The notes: generated by a model from the letters alone, not told the origin. A stretch of DNA of 64,000 nt from [Clostridium] saccharolyticum WM1 (GCF_000144625.1 NC_014376.1:1054001-1118000), one strand, 5' to 3'; positions 16,380 through 26,714 are shown, counted from the first letter of the stretch. Made by a program: numbers and translations.

Positions 16380-18077
16380 ATGGAAAACGTGAAACCGCGC
16401 AGCAGAAAGAAAAAGCCACTGGGATTAAAAGGCTGGGCAGCAATTGGAAGCGGGACTGTAGCTGCAGCGGCGCTGATTGCTGCCCTGATCTATCTTCAGA
16501 TGGGCAGGCAGTATGAGAAGGTGTTTTTTCCTAACACCACGATCAATGGAGTCGATGCATCTAAGAAATCCATTGAAGAAGTAAAGAAGTCGATCGCTTC
16601 CGGAATTGATGGCTATGTGCTGTCAATCAGGGAGAGAGGAGGAAACACAGAGGAAATAAAGGGAAAGGATATCGGCCTTGAGTCGGTTTTTGACGGAAGC
16701 CTTGAAAAGCTTTTGGCTGACCAGAAGACCTACCAATGGCTGAAGCACATAAAAACGCCCCAGGAATACGATATTGGGACCATGATCCAGTATGACAAGG
16801 ACAAACTGGAAGCGCTTGTTTCCGGCTTGTCATGTTTGAACGATGAGCTTGTGGAGAAGCCGGAAAACGCCCGGGTATCCGGATATGCATCGGGACAGGG
16901 GTATCAGATTCTGCCTGCAAAAGAAGGAAACCAGTTGGATCCGGAAAAGGTGAAGACAGAGATTTCCCAGGCTGTCATAAACTTAAAACCGGAGATCTCC
17001 CTGGAGGAACTTGAGGCCTATGTAAAGCCTGAAATCCCGGCGGATGATCCCCAGCTGATTGCCCAGGTGCAGACATTAAACAAATACGCCAATGTTACCA
17101 TTACATACAGCTTTGGAGAGGAAAAGAAAGTTTTAAACGGCGATACGATTTCCAAGTGGACCGGCATCGGGGAGGATGGAAAGGTTTATTTAAACAGCTC
17201 CGAGGTCACTGCATATGTGAAGGAGCTGGCCTCTAAATATGATACGTCAAGCAAGGCCAAAAGCTTAAAGACCTCCTATGGTCAGACCGTAAAAATCACC
17301 GGTGGCAGCTATGGCTGGAGAATCGACCAAAGCGCCGAGGCAGATGAGCTGGCGGAGCTGATCCGTTCCGGACAGAGCGTGGTCAGGGAACCGGTTTACA
17401 AACAGAAAGCAGCCAGCCGCGGGGAAGCCGATTACGGCAAAACCTACGTGGAAGTGAACTTAACGGCCCAGCATCTGTATTTTTATAAAGATGGAAAGCT
17501 GGTGGTGGATTCGGATTTCGTATCCGGCAATGAGTCAAAGGGCTGGTCTACTCCTGCCGGAGTATATTCCCTTACCTATAAACAGAGGGATGCTACGTTA
17601 AAAGGAGAAAATTACAGGACTCCGGTGTCCTACTGGATGCCCTTTAATGGTAATATCGGCTTTCATGACGCCACATGGCGCAGTACCTTCGGAGGTACGA
17701 TCTATAAGAACGGCGGATCACACGGTTGTGTCAACCTGCCGCCTGCTGTGGCGAAGACCATGTTTGAGAATATTGCATCAGGGGTTCCTGTTCTCTGCTA
17801 TCATTTGCCTGGAACAGAATCCAAGGCGGCTTCTGACGGAACAGCGAAGCCGGGTGAGACAAAGCCTGCTACGGAGCAGACTACCGCTGCCAGGCCTACG
17901 GAAGCTCCGACAACGGCTCCCCAGACAACCGCTCCGGCCACTACTGCGGCTCCGCCCGCCACAAGGGAGCCGGAGACAGAGACGCCATCCAGCCCTCCTA
18001 CCCCAGGGGGAGAGATCGGACCTGGAGTTTCCAGTACTTCAGGCAAGCATAAAACAGGGCCAGGGGCAACGAAATAA
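16380..18077 (+). CDS. Membrane-anchored L,D-transpeptidase (YkuD) with PG_binding_4 domain and Pro/Thr tail
   Basis: 565 aa paralogue of the protein at 5096-6505. A basic N-terminus and one TM segment (about residues 19-40) are consistent with a type II membrane anchor rather than a cleaved signal. PG_binding_4-type region in the middle; YkuD domain with SHGCVNLP (Cys 450). Unlike the paralogue it continues for about 85 residues as a Thr/Ala/Pro-rich low-complexity tail with repeated TTAP units, ending in basic residues. The tail could span or bind the wall. RBS AGAGGTAGG precedes ATG 16380. Confidence 0.9.
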   Translation: MENVKPRSRKKKPLGLKGWAAIGSGTVAAAALIAALIYLQMGRQYEKVFFPNTTINGVDASKKSIEEVKKSIASGIDGYVLSIRERGGNTEEIKGKDIGLESVFDGSLEKLLADQKTYQWLKHIKTPQEYDIGTMIQYDKDKLEALVSGLSCLNDELVEKPENARVSGYASGQGYQILPAKEGNQLDPEKVKTEISQAVINLKPEISLEELEAYVKPEIPADDPQLIAQVQTLNKYANVTITYSFGEEKKVLNGDTISKWTGIGEDGKVYLNSSEVTAYVKELASKYDTSSKAKSLKTSYGQTVKITGGSYGWRIDQSAEADELAELIRSGQSVVREPVYKQKAASRGEADYGKTYVEVNLTAQHLYFYKDGKLVVDSDFVSGNESKGWSTPAGVYSLTYKQRDATLKGENYRTPVSYWMPFNGNIGFHDATWRSTFGGTIYKNGGSHGCVNLPPAVAKTMFENIASGVPVLCYHLPGTESKAASDGTAKPGETKPATEQTTAARPTEAPTTAPQTTAPATTAAPPATREPETETPSSPPTPGGEIGPGVSSTSGKHKTGPGATK

Positions 18078-18252
18078 GACTGTCCGGCAGAAATATATGG
18101 GAGCAATGCCTCAGGCTGCTGTCCCGGCTTTCCACAAAGCAGGGCGGCGGCCTTTCCTATTTTCTGTAAAAAGCAGAGGATCTTCTTGACAACGGAAGGT
18201 TGGTAAGATAGGGTTTGATGTATGGAAGAGTACCGATAAGGAGGAATGTAAA

Positions 18253-18528
18253 ATGCTTAATAAAGATACCTTCGTTCCCATGGCGTTTTTTAAAAAAGAG
18301 GCTTACACCGGGAGCATGAAAGGGATGCGCTACCGGGTAAAAAAAGAAGAGGAGAAGTTTTCCGCTGTGGTATACCCGGAACCCTATTGTTATGAGGCGA
18401 CTCCCGAGGAGAAAAAAATCCGGGCGGCTTTTCCTTTTACGGAAGAAGGAAGGATCCAGGTGTTGAACTGGATCAATCAGCAGTATGAGGAAAACCAGCG
18501 GGTTTGGGAGAAGACCGCAAGAACATGA
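18253..18528 (+). CDS. Small conserved-looking hypothetical protein
   Basis: 91 aa, soluble, charged, no family recognised. It has a Lys/Glu-rich middle, a Tyr/Pro patch (VVYPEPYCYEATPEEK) and a C-terminal helix (EEGRIQVLNWINQQYEENQ). AAGGAGG at 18238-18244 gives strong translation start support, and a TTGACA lies at 18186-18191 without a clear -10. It stands alone between the ykuD paralogue and glnS. Confidence 0.65.
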   Translation: MLNKDTFVPMAFFKKEAYTGSMKGMRYRVKKEEEKFSAVVYPEPYCYEATPEEKKIRAAFPFTEEGRIQVLNWINQQYEENQRVWEKTART

Positions 18529-18646
18529 CTGGTATGGCTCCAATGGGGCTATGGCCTGTTTCTTTGCTGTATTTTCCCCCTTTCCTAAATAGGTGAAGTA
18601 TGATATGATAGTGTATTATTGGAATTACTGACATGGAGGAAGAGAA

Positions 18647-20320
18647 ATGGAAGCGAACAAAGAAGAAGTTGTTTCTAAAAACTTTATTGAACAGGAGATA
18701 GATAAGGATCTTGCAGAGGGCGTTTACGATCATGTGCAGACCAGGTTTCCGCCGGAGCCTAACGGCTATCTGCACATCGGACATGCTAAATCCATATTGT
18801 TGAACTATGGCCTGGCTCAGAAGTATGGTGGAAAATTCAACCTCCGTTTTGACGATACAAACCCGACAAAAGAGAAAACAGAATTTGTAGAATCCATCAT
18901 GGAGGATGTGAAGTGGCTGGGTGCTGATTTTGAGGACCGCCTTTTCTTTGCTTCCAATTATTTTCAGGAGATGTATGATTGTGCCGTCCTTTTAATAAAG
19001 AAGGGAAAGGCATTTGTCTGTGATCTGACTGCAGAAGAGATCAGGGAATACCGGGGAGATTTTAAAACCCCGGGAAAAGAAAGCCCTTACCGGAACCGCT
19101 CTGTGGAAGAGAACTTAAAGCTGTTTGAAGAGATGAAGGAAGGCAAATATCAGGATGGGGAAAAGGTTCTCCGTGCCAAGATTGATATGGCGTCTCCCAA
19201 CATCAATATGAGGGATCCGGTTATTTACCGGGTGGCCCGCATGACGCACCATAACACCGGAGATCAGTGGTGCATTTATCCCATGTATGATTTTGCCCAC
19301 CCCATTGAGGATGCCATTGAGCGCATTACTCATTCCATCTGCACTCTGGAATTTGAAGATCACAGGCCTCTTTACGACTGGGTGGTCAAAGAGTGCGAGT
19401 ATGCCAATCCGCCCCGCCAGATCGAGTTTGCAAAGCTGTATCTGACCAATGTGGTCACTGGAAAACGCTACATCAAGAAGCTGGTGGAAGACGGTATCGT
19501 TGACGGCTGGGACGACCCCCGCCTGGTATCCATTGCAGCCTTAAGAAGAAGAGGCTATACCCCGGAATCCCTGCGCATGTTTGTGGATCTGGTAGGCGTA
19601 TCAAAGGCCAACAGTTCCGTGGATTATGCCATGCTGGAATACTGTATCCGTGAGGATTTAAAGCTGAAAAAACCAAGAATGATGGCGATCCTGGATCCGG
19701 TGAAGCTGGTCATTGACAACTATCCTGAGGATACCATCGAGTATCTGGATGTTGCTAACAACCTGGAAAATCCTGAATTAGGAGAACGTAAGGTCCCCTT
19801 TGGAAAAGAATTATATATCGAACGGGAAGACTTTATGGAAGAGCCTATTAAGAAATATTTCCGCCTTTTCCCAGGCAATGAAGTCCGCCTGATGAATGCT
19901 TATTTTGTCACCTGCTCAAGCTGTGAAAAGGATGCTGACGGCAATGTGACAGTGGTACATTGTACCTATGATCCGGAGACAAAAAGCGGTTCCGGCTTTG
20001 AGGGCAGAAAGGTAAAGGGAACCATTCACTGGGTGGCATCTTCCACTGCAGTACAGGCGGAATGCCGTCTGTATGAAAACATCGTTGACGAAGAAAAAGG
20101 AAAGCTTAATGAGGATGGCAGCTTAAACTTAAATCCAAATTCTCTGACAATCTTAAAGAACTGCTTTGTGGAGCCCGGCTTCTTAAGCGCAAAGGCTTAT
20201 GACAGCTTCCAGTTTGTAAGAAACGGTTTCTTCTGCATTGACTGTAAGGACAGCAGGGAAGATCATCTGGTATTTAACCGGATTGTTTCGTTAAAGAGTT
20301 CTTTTAAAATAACAAAATAA
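18647..20320 (+). CDS. glnS: Glutaminyl-tRNA synthetase
   Basis: 557 aa class I aminoacyl-tRNA synthetase that charges tRNA-Gln directly. [15 protein letters not shown] contains the HIGH signature (residues 43-46). [22 protein letters not shown] and the C-terminal anticodon-binding beta barrels follow as in other GlnRS. The KMSKS-equivalent loop reads VTGKR (residues 270-274) where typical GlnRS has VMSKR, so the usual Ser is Gly. The invariant Lys is kept. Many Firmicutes lack GlnRS, but clostridia often have it. Alternative product GluRS is excluded by the GlnRS-type pattern. Confidence 0.93.
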   Translation: MEANKEEVVSKNFIEQEIDKDLAEGVYDHVQTRFPPEPNGYLHIGHAKSILLNYGLAQKYGGKFNLRFDDTNPTKEKTEFVESIMEDVKWLGADFEDRLFFASNYFQEMYDCAVLLIKKGKAFVCDLTAEEIREYRGDFKTPGKESPYRNRSVEENLKLFEEMKEGKYQDGEKVLRAKIDMASPNINMRDPVIYRVARMTHHNTGDQWCIYPMYDFAHPIEDAIERITHSICTLEFEDHRPLYDWVVKECEYANPPRQIEFAKLYLTNVVTGKRYIKKLVEDGIVDGWDDPRLVSIAALRRRGYTPESLRMFVDLVGVSKANSSVDYAMLEYCIREDLKLKKPRMMAILDPVKLVIDNYPEDTIEYLDVANNLENPELGERKVPFGKELYIEREDFMEEPIKKYFRLFPGNEVRLMNAYFVTCSSCEKDADGNVTVVHCTYDPETKSGSGFEGRKVKGTIHWVASSTAVQAECRLYENIVDEEKGKLNEDGSLNLNPNSLTILKNCFVEPGFLSAKAYDSFQFVRNGFFCIDCKDSREDHLVFNRIVSLKSSFKITK

Positions 20321-20409
20321 CCTATGACCGGCTCAAAAGGCCGGTTACACGAGGAGAATGCTGCATGGCCGGGGGGAAAAAGGACGTGCGGCATTTCTTC
20401 ATATCCGGT

Positions 20410-20465
20410 AAAGGAATACCAGGGGGTATTCCTTTATGCCCAGAACCCATGGGCAGAAAAGGAGG
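20410..20465 (+). repeat. Upstream two-hairpin repeat element, copy at the MocR gene
   Basis: First hairpin: AAAGGAATACC (20410-20420) and GGTATTCCTTT (20425-20435), 11 bp perfect. Second hairpin: TGCCCA (20437-20442) and TGGGCA (20450-20455). The AAAAGGAGG ribosome binding site follows directly. Similar elements precede rhaB, the YtxH-like gene, the DUF6106 gene, yitT and the MATE gene. Confidence 0.7.
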
Positions 20466-20473
20466 AGTTTTTC

Positions 20474-21922
20474 ATGGAACTTATGATACCCTTAAAAAAT
20501 CAGCCTGGGCTGCCCTATTACAGCCAGATTTACAGCTACATCAAAGAAGAAATCAAAAAGGGAAATATTGGCCCGGCGACCCGTCTCCCGTCTACAAGAC
20601 AGCTTGCAGAAAATATAAAGGTCAGCCGAAGCACCACCCAGATGGCCTATGAACAGCTGCTGTCGGAAGGGTACATTGAGGCTGTTCCCTGTAAGGGGTA
20701 TTTTGTATGCAGGATCGAGAGCCTGGTGCGCACCGGCCAGGATCAAGGGGATAAGATATCCTCATTTTTTTCTCCTTCTTCCGTTGGCAGGGATAAATCC
20801 GGGGAATGGAAGGTGGACTTTTCCCCCAGGGGCATTGATCTCTGCGCCTTTCCTTTTAATACCTGGAGGAAGATATCGAAAAACACCCTTGTAGACGATA
20901 ACCGGGAGATGTTCATGCCGGGAGATCCCCAGGGAGAGCCTGCTTTCCGGGAAGCCATCCGGTCTTATCTTCATTCTGCCCGGGGGGTGAACTGCCTGGC
21001 AGAGCAGATTATCGTAGGGGCAGGTAGTGAATACCTATTGATGCTGCTGTCCCAGATCCTTGGGACGGAGCGGTTGATTGCCATGGAAAATCCCACCTAT
21101 AAGCAGGCATACCGGGTCTTTCGCAGCTTAAAATACCAGGTAGTCCCTGTTGCCATGGACAAGTCTGGAATGGATGTGGAGCTTTTGAAAAAAAGCGGGG
21201 CAGACATCGCTTATGTGATGCCTTCCCACCAATATCCCACCGGCATAGTCATGCCGGTAAAAAGGAGACAGGAGCTTCTGGCCTGGGCTTATGAACAGGA
21301 GGGCCGGTATCTCATTGAGGATGATTATGACAGTGAATTCCGCTACAAGGGAAAGCCCATCCCTGCTTTACAGGGAATGGACGGAAGAAACCGGGTCATT
21401 TATTATGGTACCTTCTCCAAATCCATAGCTCCGGCCATCCGGGTAAGCTACATGGTCTTGCCGGCGCCATTGCTAGCTGTTTACCGGGAGCGGATGAATT
21501 TCTATGCATCCACAGTGTCCCGTATTGACCAGAACATCCTTTACGAGTTTATGGGAGAAGGGCATTACGAACGTCACTTAAACCGGATGAGGGCGGTATA
21601 TAAGGCAAAGCACGACGCGATGTCAGTGGGGCTTAAGCCTTTTGAAAGTCAGTTTTTAATCACGGGAGAGCATGCTGGACTTCATTTACTCTTAACTGAC
21701 CGAAAGAAACGGGCAGAGAGCCTGCTCATAAATATGGCGGCAACATCCGGGGTTAAGGTTTACGGAATGTCGGGATACTTTATCCAGGAAGAGCATAATG
21801 CTTATCCGTCAACCGTTGTTCTTGGTTATGCCAGCCTTACGGAAGAAGAGATAAGGACAGGACTTGCCCTGCTTTGTCAGGCCTGGTCCGTATGTGACCA
21901 AAAGGAGGGATCTTGTGAGTGA
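20474..21922 (+). CDS. MocR/GntR family regulator with aminotransferase domain
   Basis: 482 aa PLP-dependent transcription factor. The N-terminal GntR winged helix (residues about 12-78: SQIYSYIKEEI, RLPSTRQLAENIKVSRST) is followed by a fold-type I aminotransferase-like domain with the PLP-binding Lys in GTFSKSIAPAIR. The family includes PdxR and GabR; target genes are often adjacent but none is obvious here. The frame is open back to 20324, but AAAGGAGG at 20458-20465 and the upstream repeat indicate ATG 20474. The next gene overlaps its end by 8 bases. Confidence 0.85.
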   Translation: MELMIPLKNQPGLPYYSQIYSYIKEEIKKGNIGPATRLPSTRQLAENIKVSRSTTQMAYEQLLSEGYIEAVPCKGYFVCRIESLVRTGQDQGDKISSFFSPSSVGRDKSGEWKVDFSPRGIDLCAFPFNTWRKISKNTLVDDNREMFMPGDPQGEPAFREAIRSYLHSARGVNCLAEQIIVGAGSEYLLMLLSQILGTERLIAMENPTYKQAYRVFRSLKYQVVPVAMDKSGMDVELLKKSGADIAYVMPSHQYPTGIVMPVKRRQELLAWAYEQEGRYLIEDDYDSEFRYKGKPIPALQGMDGRNRVIYYGTFSKSIAPAIRVSYMVLPAPLLAVYRERMNFYASTVSRIDQNILYEFMGEGHYERHLNRMRAVYKAKHDAMSVGLKPFESQFLITGEHAGLHLLLTDRKKRAESLLINMAATSGVKVYGMSGYFIQEEHNAYPSTVVLGYASLTEEEIRTGLALLCQAWSVCDQKEGSCE

Positions 21923-22784
21923 GAATTGGAAGGATCAGAAAAGAAAGGAAAACCTTCGCATCATCCTTTGGATCGGACTGATTACGCTGCTGCTGCTGAT
22001 GCTCAGCATTGCCGGAACCATAAGGAATGGAAATAAATATGAAGAGCCGGCCGGGGATTTTACAGAGGTGGGAAAAGCGGAACCAAAGGCCCTGGCAGAG
22101 CCTTTGGAGGAGACGTCATCGGATGAGATAATCCTCACTTCCGGGGATGAGGAGTTTTTAAAACGTCTGACAGAGCTGTTTGAACAGGGGGACTTAGAAG
22201 GCGCTGCCAGGGTGTTAAGCAGTTATGAAATCCCATGGAAAGATTTTCCCTGCATCTATGACGGTACAACCATGAAAGGGAAGATATCTTCCGGCAAAGG
22301 ACTGGTGTTTATAAAAGCTTCCACGGTCTTTTATGGGAATTTTATATCAGGAAAGCCGGAGGGAGAATGTGCTGCCCTACAGGTTCTTGAACTGGAGGAG
22401 GGGAAGCGCTATGATTACTCCTACGGCACATGGGAGAAGGGAAAAATGAACGGAACCGGAGAATGCGGCTATCATTATTACGACGGGGTAACAGAGGGCA
22501 TTGCAAAGCTGAATTCTAAAAGAGGTGCTTTTCAGGATGATCTGATGCAGGGAGAGATCACTTATACCAGTACGAACTCAGAAGGAGAGTCTGCTGTCTG
22601 GCAGTTTCAGGTAGCAAATGGCATCATTGTAAAAGACGACAGGTGGATGAAGGATACGGACGATTCCGGCGCAGTCATTTATAAGCTGATGGCAAAGGGG
22701 GCTGAGATTCATGCCTATGCTTTAGGGGAGAGCGCTATCGGAGAAGACAGGTGGAAAAACCTGCTTGTATTTCCACAGGCTTAA
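21915..22784 (+). CDS. Membrane-anchored MORN-repeat-like hypothetical protein
   Basis: 289 aa. Starts with GTG 21915 after GGAGGG, overlapping the end of the MocR gene. One TM segment (about residues 17-38) with the rest outside. The C-terminal half holds MORN-like units (YGNFISGKPEGEC, YGTWEKGKMNGTGECGYHYYDG), repeats that commonly mediate lipid or protein contacts. A Glu-rich stretch links the two parts. Function unknown. Coupling to MocR suggests coexpression. Confidence 0.7.
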   Translation: MSENWKDQKRKENLRIILWIGLITLLLLMLSIAGTIRNGNKYEEPAGDFTEVGKAEPKALAEPLEETSSDEIILTSGDEEFLKRLTELFEQGDLEGAARVLSSYEIPWKDFPCIYDGTTMKGKISSGKGLVFIKASTVFYGNFISGKPEGECAALQVLELEEGKRYDYSYGTWEKGKMNGTGECGYHYYDGVTEGIAKLNSKRGAFQDDLMQGEITYTSTNSEGESAVWQFQVANGIIVKDDRWMKDTDDSGAVIYKLMAKGAEIHAYALGESAIGEDRWKNLLVFPQA

Positions 22785-22801
22785 AAAGGAGGAGCTGACG
22801 G

Positions 22802-23764
22802 ATGAATCAGGAGATCATAGACCGACTGGGAGTCATTACAGACGAGGAACGGGAAATAATCAACGGGCGGACGGAAATCGACCGCAACCGGTATACCGAG
22901 GGGCGGGATCTGGTCATTGACAGCAAAAAGATGCTGGAGCACGGGAAGATGATCTCCATCAGGCCCCACACCAGGTTTGTCCATTTTCCAAAGCACAAGC
23001 ATAATTACATTGAAGTGATCTATATGTGCAGGGGGGAAACCGTCCATATTATTGACGGAGAAAAGGTCATTTTAAAAACCGGAGAGCTGCTGTTTTTAAA
23101 TCAGCATGCCACTCAGGAGATCCTTCCGGCAGGAGAGGAGGATATTGGTGTAAACTTCATCATCCTGCCGGAATTTTTTGATACTGCTTTTGAAATGATG
23201 GGGGAAGAGGAAAATCTTCTCCGGGATTTTCTGGTAGGCTGCCTCTGTTTTGATCCCCGTTACGCCAGTTACCTTCATTTCCAGGTAGCGGATGTGCTGC
23301 CGGTACAGAATCTGGTGGAAAATATGGTGTGGACCCTTTTAGGAGACCAGCCCAATAAAAGACGCATCAATCAGATCACCATGGGACTTTTGTTTCTCCA
23401 GCTCATGCATTATACAGATAAGATCAGTCATACTCTGGAAAGCTTTGAACAGAAGCTGATCTTTCAGGTTCTTACCTACATTAATGAAAATTATAAGAAT
23501 GGGGAGCTGACTGAGCTTGCGGCGCTGCTTAACTATAATATTTACTGGCTGAGCCGGGCCGTAAAAAGACTGACCGGCCGGACCTATAAGGAGCTTTTGC
23601 AGATTAAACGGCTGAATCAGGCTTCTTTCCTTCTTTTAAATACCAGAATCTCCGTGACGGACATCTCCATTGCAGTGGGGTATGATAATACCAGCTATTT
23701 CCACCGTATCTTCCGAAGCTATTATGGAATGTCCCCAAAGGAATACAGGGATTCCGTTTCTTAA
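22802..23764 (+). CDS. AraC family transcriptional regulator
   Basis: 320 aa. N-terminal cupin-type sensing domain (residues about 55-150, FPKHKHNYIEVIYMCRGE is typical). C-terminal double helix-turn-helix: first HTH near LTELAALLNYNIYWLSRAVKR, second near ISVTDISIAVGYDNTSYFHRIF with the AraC signature. GGAGGAG precedes ATG 22802. It is convergent with the putative glycosidase gene and may control nearby carbohydrate genes. Confidence 0.88.
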   Translation: MNQEIIDRLGVITDEEREIINGRTEIDRNRYTEGRDLVIDSKKMLEHGKMISIRPHTRFVHFPKHKHNYIEVIYMCRGETVHIIDGEKVILKTGELLFLNQHATQEILPAGEEDIGVNFIILPEFFDTAFEMMGEEENLLRDFLVGCLCFDPRYASYLHFQVADVLPVQNLVENMVWTLLGDQPNKRRINQITMGLLFLQLMHYTDKISHTLESFEQKLIFQVLTYINENYKNGELTELAALLNYNIYWLSRAVKRLTGRTYKELLQIKRLNQASFLLLNTRISVTDISIAVGYDNTSYFHRIFRSYYGMSPKEYRDSVS

Positions 23765-23796
23765 TAGGAGGCAGGGAAAAAATGGGTGGATAGATT

Positions 23797-25689
23797 CTAT
23801 TGTCTGGTTTTGATTTCATAAGCTCCGTGAATCAGATCGATTTCAACTACAGTGCCGTCAGAAAATGCAGTGCGCTGCCGGTATGGATCACCTTCTATGA
23901 ATTCATGATACACCATTTCGCACAGGGCTACCTTTTCGTGCAGGGAAGCGACAACCCTGCAGCGGTCCGCCATCTCTTTCTCAGAGAGAGCCTGATGGCC
24001 GCCAAAGGAGCCGTCGATGTTCTCATAGGCCCCATCCCGGATAAAATATGGTGCGCCGCCGTTTAAGAGGGCATAAAGCATGAAATCTTCTTTTTCATAT
24101 TTTTCCATCATCCACGGAATGATCATACAGTCATGGTATACCAGGTTAAAAAGAGGTACACCTATTCCCTGGCGCTTGGCTCCCGGCTCGTGCATCATAA
24201 AGGAATAAGGAGCATAGTGGCAGAATACCAGGCTTTTCACGCACCAGTCCGTCACTTCTTCAGAGCTTGGAAGAATTCCCTGGGAAAGCAGATATTCAAA
24301 GCAGAGACTCCGGTAGTCTAAGCATTCCTTCCGGTTGATCCGGTGCCATGGGTGATTGCATTCATCCGGCTCGTTGCAGGTGAACACATCTAAGTAGGCA
24401 CAGTCTAATGTTATTCCATTCTTTTTGATCTCAGTAAAGTTCCTTTTCACATAATAAGGAGCCTGGGTGGCACACAAATAGGTTTGCGGCCCCCCGGCCC
24501 AGTTGGCATGCTCCGTAAGGGTTCCATCAGGCTTTTGGGCTGCAAAATTCTGGTCAAAGGTTCTGGCTCTGCGGTAATAATCCCGGTACTGGTCGTGAAT
24601 GCCAAAGGAGTATCCATATTCGTGCATGGTATCTGCAAGCTCCTTCATTTTTTCCCAGCCTCCTGCTTCTTCACAGGCAGGAAGATAGTCGGGATGCTGG
24701 TTGTCATAGCCTGGTTCCGCCCAGCCATCCAGATGGAGATACAGTTTTTTAAGGCCCAGATCCTTGTGGAAGCGGCGGATCTCACCGGTTCTTTTCTCAA
24801 AGCTGTATACATGGTTGTTTTTGTCCGGGTTTTCCGGGTCAAAGAATCGGGAATCCGGCATGACCTGGGTTTTGATTCCCTTGTGGATGAAGGAAGCACC
24901 CACCAGCTTGTGAACAGGTGCTTTGGCAGACTTTTCCTTAAGGGAACAGAAGATGCCCTGCTCCTTTGCATAGCTTCTGTAATGCTTGCAGATATCATTG
25001 TAATCGCAGTCCGTCAGAAAGGAATACCTCATGGTTCTCCGGCTGTTCATTTTACCCAGGCTGGGTAGCCATTTGATGCCGGTATGGGTATAGGGACCCA
25101 TTGCCGGATGCTCCGCATAATAAGCCCCATCCCAGGGCTGTTCACAAATGGCGATATAGCCTTCTCCATCCTTTATCTGGGCAAACCAGGGCATGTAAGA
25201 ACCGGCCGTGCACATCATACCGTCAAAGGGCAGCTTTTCCAGAGCTGTTTCCCAGGTGTTTGGTATGAGCAGCCCTTGCTGGATATTTAAAAGGGTATAC
25301 CAACGGTCGCTTCCCTTATCAAATTCCATATATCCGGGCCAGTATACTTCCGAAACCGGGATGCTGCTTTCTGTTAAAGGAATCCATTCAAAATGTATGT
25401 CCTCCGTGGTATATTCTATCCATGATACCGTTTCAAAGGCCAGTCCAAGATCCTTGCCGTCTAACAGAAAGCCTTGGTAATGACTGATGACCCCTTCTCC
25501 TGCCCCTGTTTTCCATTGGTTATGGGTAATGGAAGCGGCGTCCTGAAAATAGACGGTCTGTCCGCCGATCACAAGGCGGGGCTTGTACTCCCTGCCCCAT
25601 TTCCAATACGCATTTTTGTGCTTTATGGAAAATAAAAGGGAGTCTTCCCCGAATCTCAAGGCGGTTTGATTGATGATAATATCCTGCAT
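23797..25689 (-). CDS. Putative glycoside hydrolase, GH101/DUF5696-like barrel
   Basis: 630 aa, no signal peptide, so cytoplasmic. An N-terminal beta-rich domain (residues about 1-200) precedes a (beta/alpha)8-like part. The barrel shows YLHLDGWAEPGYD, then CAYLDVFTCNEP and SSEEVTDW. These resemble the nucleophile Asp (YVDVW) and acid Glu segments of endo-alpha-N-acetylgalactosaminidase-type GH101 enzymes and relatives. I assign it as a probable alpha-glycosidase on an imported oligosaccharide or glycoside. Exact family and substrate are uncertain. Flanked by two AraC regulators and near a sugar ABC importer. Confidence 0.55.
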   Translation of the reverse strand: MQDIIINQTALRFGEDSLLFSIKHKNAYWKWGREYKPRLVIGGQTVYFQDAASITHNQWKTGAGEGVISHYQGFLLDGKDLGLAFETVSWIEYTTEDIHFEWIPLTESSIPVSEVYWPGYMEFDKGSDRWYTLLNIQQGLLIPNTWETALEKLPFDGMMCTAGSYMPWFAQIKDGEGYIAICEQPWDGAYYAEHPAMGPYTHTGIKWLPSLGKMNSRRTMRYSFLTDCDYNDICKHYRSYAKEQGIFCSLKEKSAKAPVHKLVGASFIHKGIKTQVMPDSRFFDPENPDKNNHVYSFEKRTGEIRRFHKDLGLKKLYLHLDGWAEPGYDNQHPDYLPACEEAGGWEKMKELADTMHEYGYSFGIHDQYRDYYRRARTFDQNFAAQKPDGTLTEHANWAGGPQTYLCATQAPYYVKRNFTEIKKNGITLDCAYLDVFTCNEPDECNHPWHRINRKECLDYRSLCFEYLLSQGILPSSEEVTDWCVKSLVFCHYAPYSFMMHEPGAKRQGIGVPLFNLVYHDCMIIPWMMEKYEKEDFMLYALLNGGAPYFIRDGAYENIDGSFGGHQALSEKEMADRCRVVASLHEKVALCEMVYHEFIEGDPYRQRTAFSDGTVVEIDLIHGAYEIKTRQ

Positions 25690-25769
25690 GGTCCATCCTC
25701 CACTGATTTGATGGTTCTAATATACCACTTTTTCAGAAAAAAGCCTTACGGGATCATCACAGAATCTTG

Positions 25770-26714
25770 TCAAATCATCCGGTCATCCACTCCCTTTTTT
25801 TTGCTGGCATTTGTAATTTCATTGGAATATTTTTTGACGGAATTAAAATATTCCAGAGGAGACATTCCGGTTGTTTTTTTAAACTGCTTGGAAAAGTACT
25901 GTAAAGAGCTGTAGGACAAGTAATACGCGATCTCCGTAAAATTCATATTGCCATCCCGCATGATTTCCTTGGAACGTTCAATCTTCATGAAATTAAAATA
26001 GTCAATAGCCCCGCAGTCTTTTTCCCTGTGAAACAGGGAATGAAGGGTTGAGCGGCTTATGGAAAATTCATCGCAAATGGTTTTAATGGATAGGTGCTCG
26101 CAGATATGAAACTCCATAAACTGAATAATCTGCTCCAAATGAGTGGAATTGGAGGAAAAGGCCATTTGCTCAGTCAGAATTGCATGGATGGGTGCGCTGT
26201 CCGCTTCAAAATGATTCCGTTTCACATGGATCAGAAAAATCTGTAAATATAAAAGGATGAGCTGGGCAGCCCCAAAAGGCGGGGAAGATGCCAGCTCCAC
26301 CTTTTCCACAGAAGGAATATGGAGGGGGGTGGAAAAGGCCTGTCTCGCTTCTGCAATGATCCTGGAAAGGAGGAAACGCTCATCCTGATTTAAGGAGCAG
26401 GATTTTTCTTCAAAAAACTTCATGCTGCTGCTGTTGCAGCGGAAGGAGATGGCCACCAGGTTCGGAGCCTTGTTTCCCATGGCTTTCAGGGCATGAAATT
26501 CGTTTGGTTTGTGAAAGATCACATCCCCTGCTTTTAAGTGGTAGATGGAATGGTCTGCCTGTACGGTGATTTCCCCTTTGTCTACGTAAAGAAACTCCCA
26601 GAAATCATGGGCTTCGCCTGAAAATACGAAATCCTTCATGTATTCAAAATAATGGACGGTTATGATTTCGCGGATATCAAATTCTATGGTTAATGGTGTG
26701 CTGCAGTATGGCAT
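25770..26714 (-). CDS. AraC family transcriptional regulator with cupin domain
   Basis: 314 aa. N-terminal cupin (HDFWEFLYVDKGEITVQ, LKAGDVIFHKPNEFH), C-terminal AraC DNA-binding domain (LSIKTICDEFSISRSTLHSLF, FTEIAYYLSYSSLQYFSKQF then KKTTGMSPLEY). AGGAGG lies before ATG 26714. It is divergent from the dehydrogenase/ABC operon at 27158-31526 and in line with the upstream end of the glycosidase gene, so it probably controls one or both. Confidence 0.88.
   Translation of the reverse strand: MPYCSTPLTIEFDIREIITVHYFEYMKDFVFSGEAHDFWEFLYVDKGEITVQADHSIYHLKAGDVIFHKPNEFHALKAMGNKAPNLVAISFRCNSSSMKFFEEKSCSLNQDERFLLSRIIAEARQAFSTPLHIPSVEKVELASSPPFGAAQLILLYLQIFLIHVKRNHFEADSAPIHAILTEQMAFSSNSTHLEQIIQFMEFHICEHLSIKTICDEFSISRSTLHSLFHREKDCGAIDYFNFMKIERSKEIMRDGNMNFTEIAYYLSYSSLQYFSKQFKKTTGMSPLEYFNSVKKYSNEITNASKKKGVDDRMI

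Noticed and set aside
18529..18646. Possible T-box leader for glnS
   Set aside because: No T-box sequence (AGGGTGGNACCGCG type) and no terminator/antiterminator pair. The leader is only about 100 bases.
20327..20345. ACCGGC/GCCGGT hairpin after glnS as a terminator
   Set aside because: Six-bp stem without T tract, and the next gene's repeat element follows closely. Support too weak to call.
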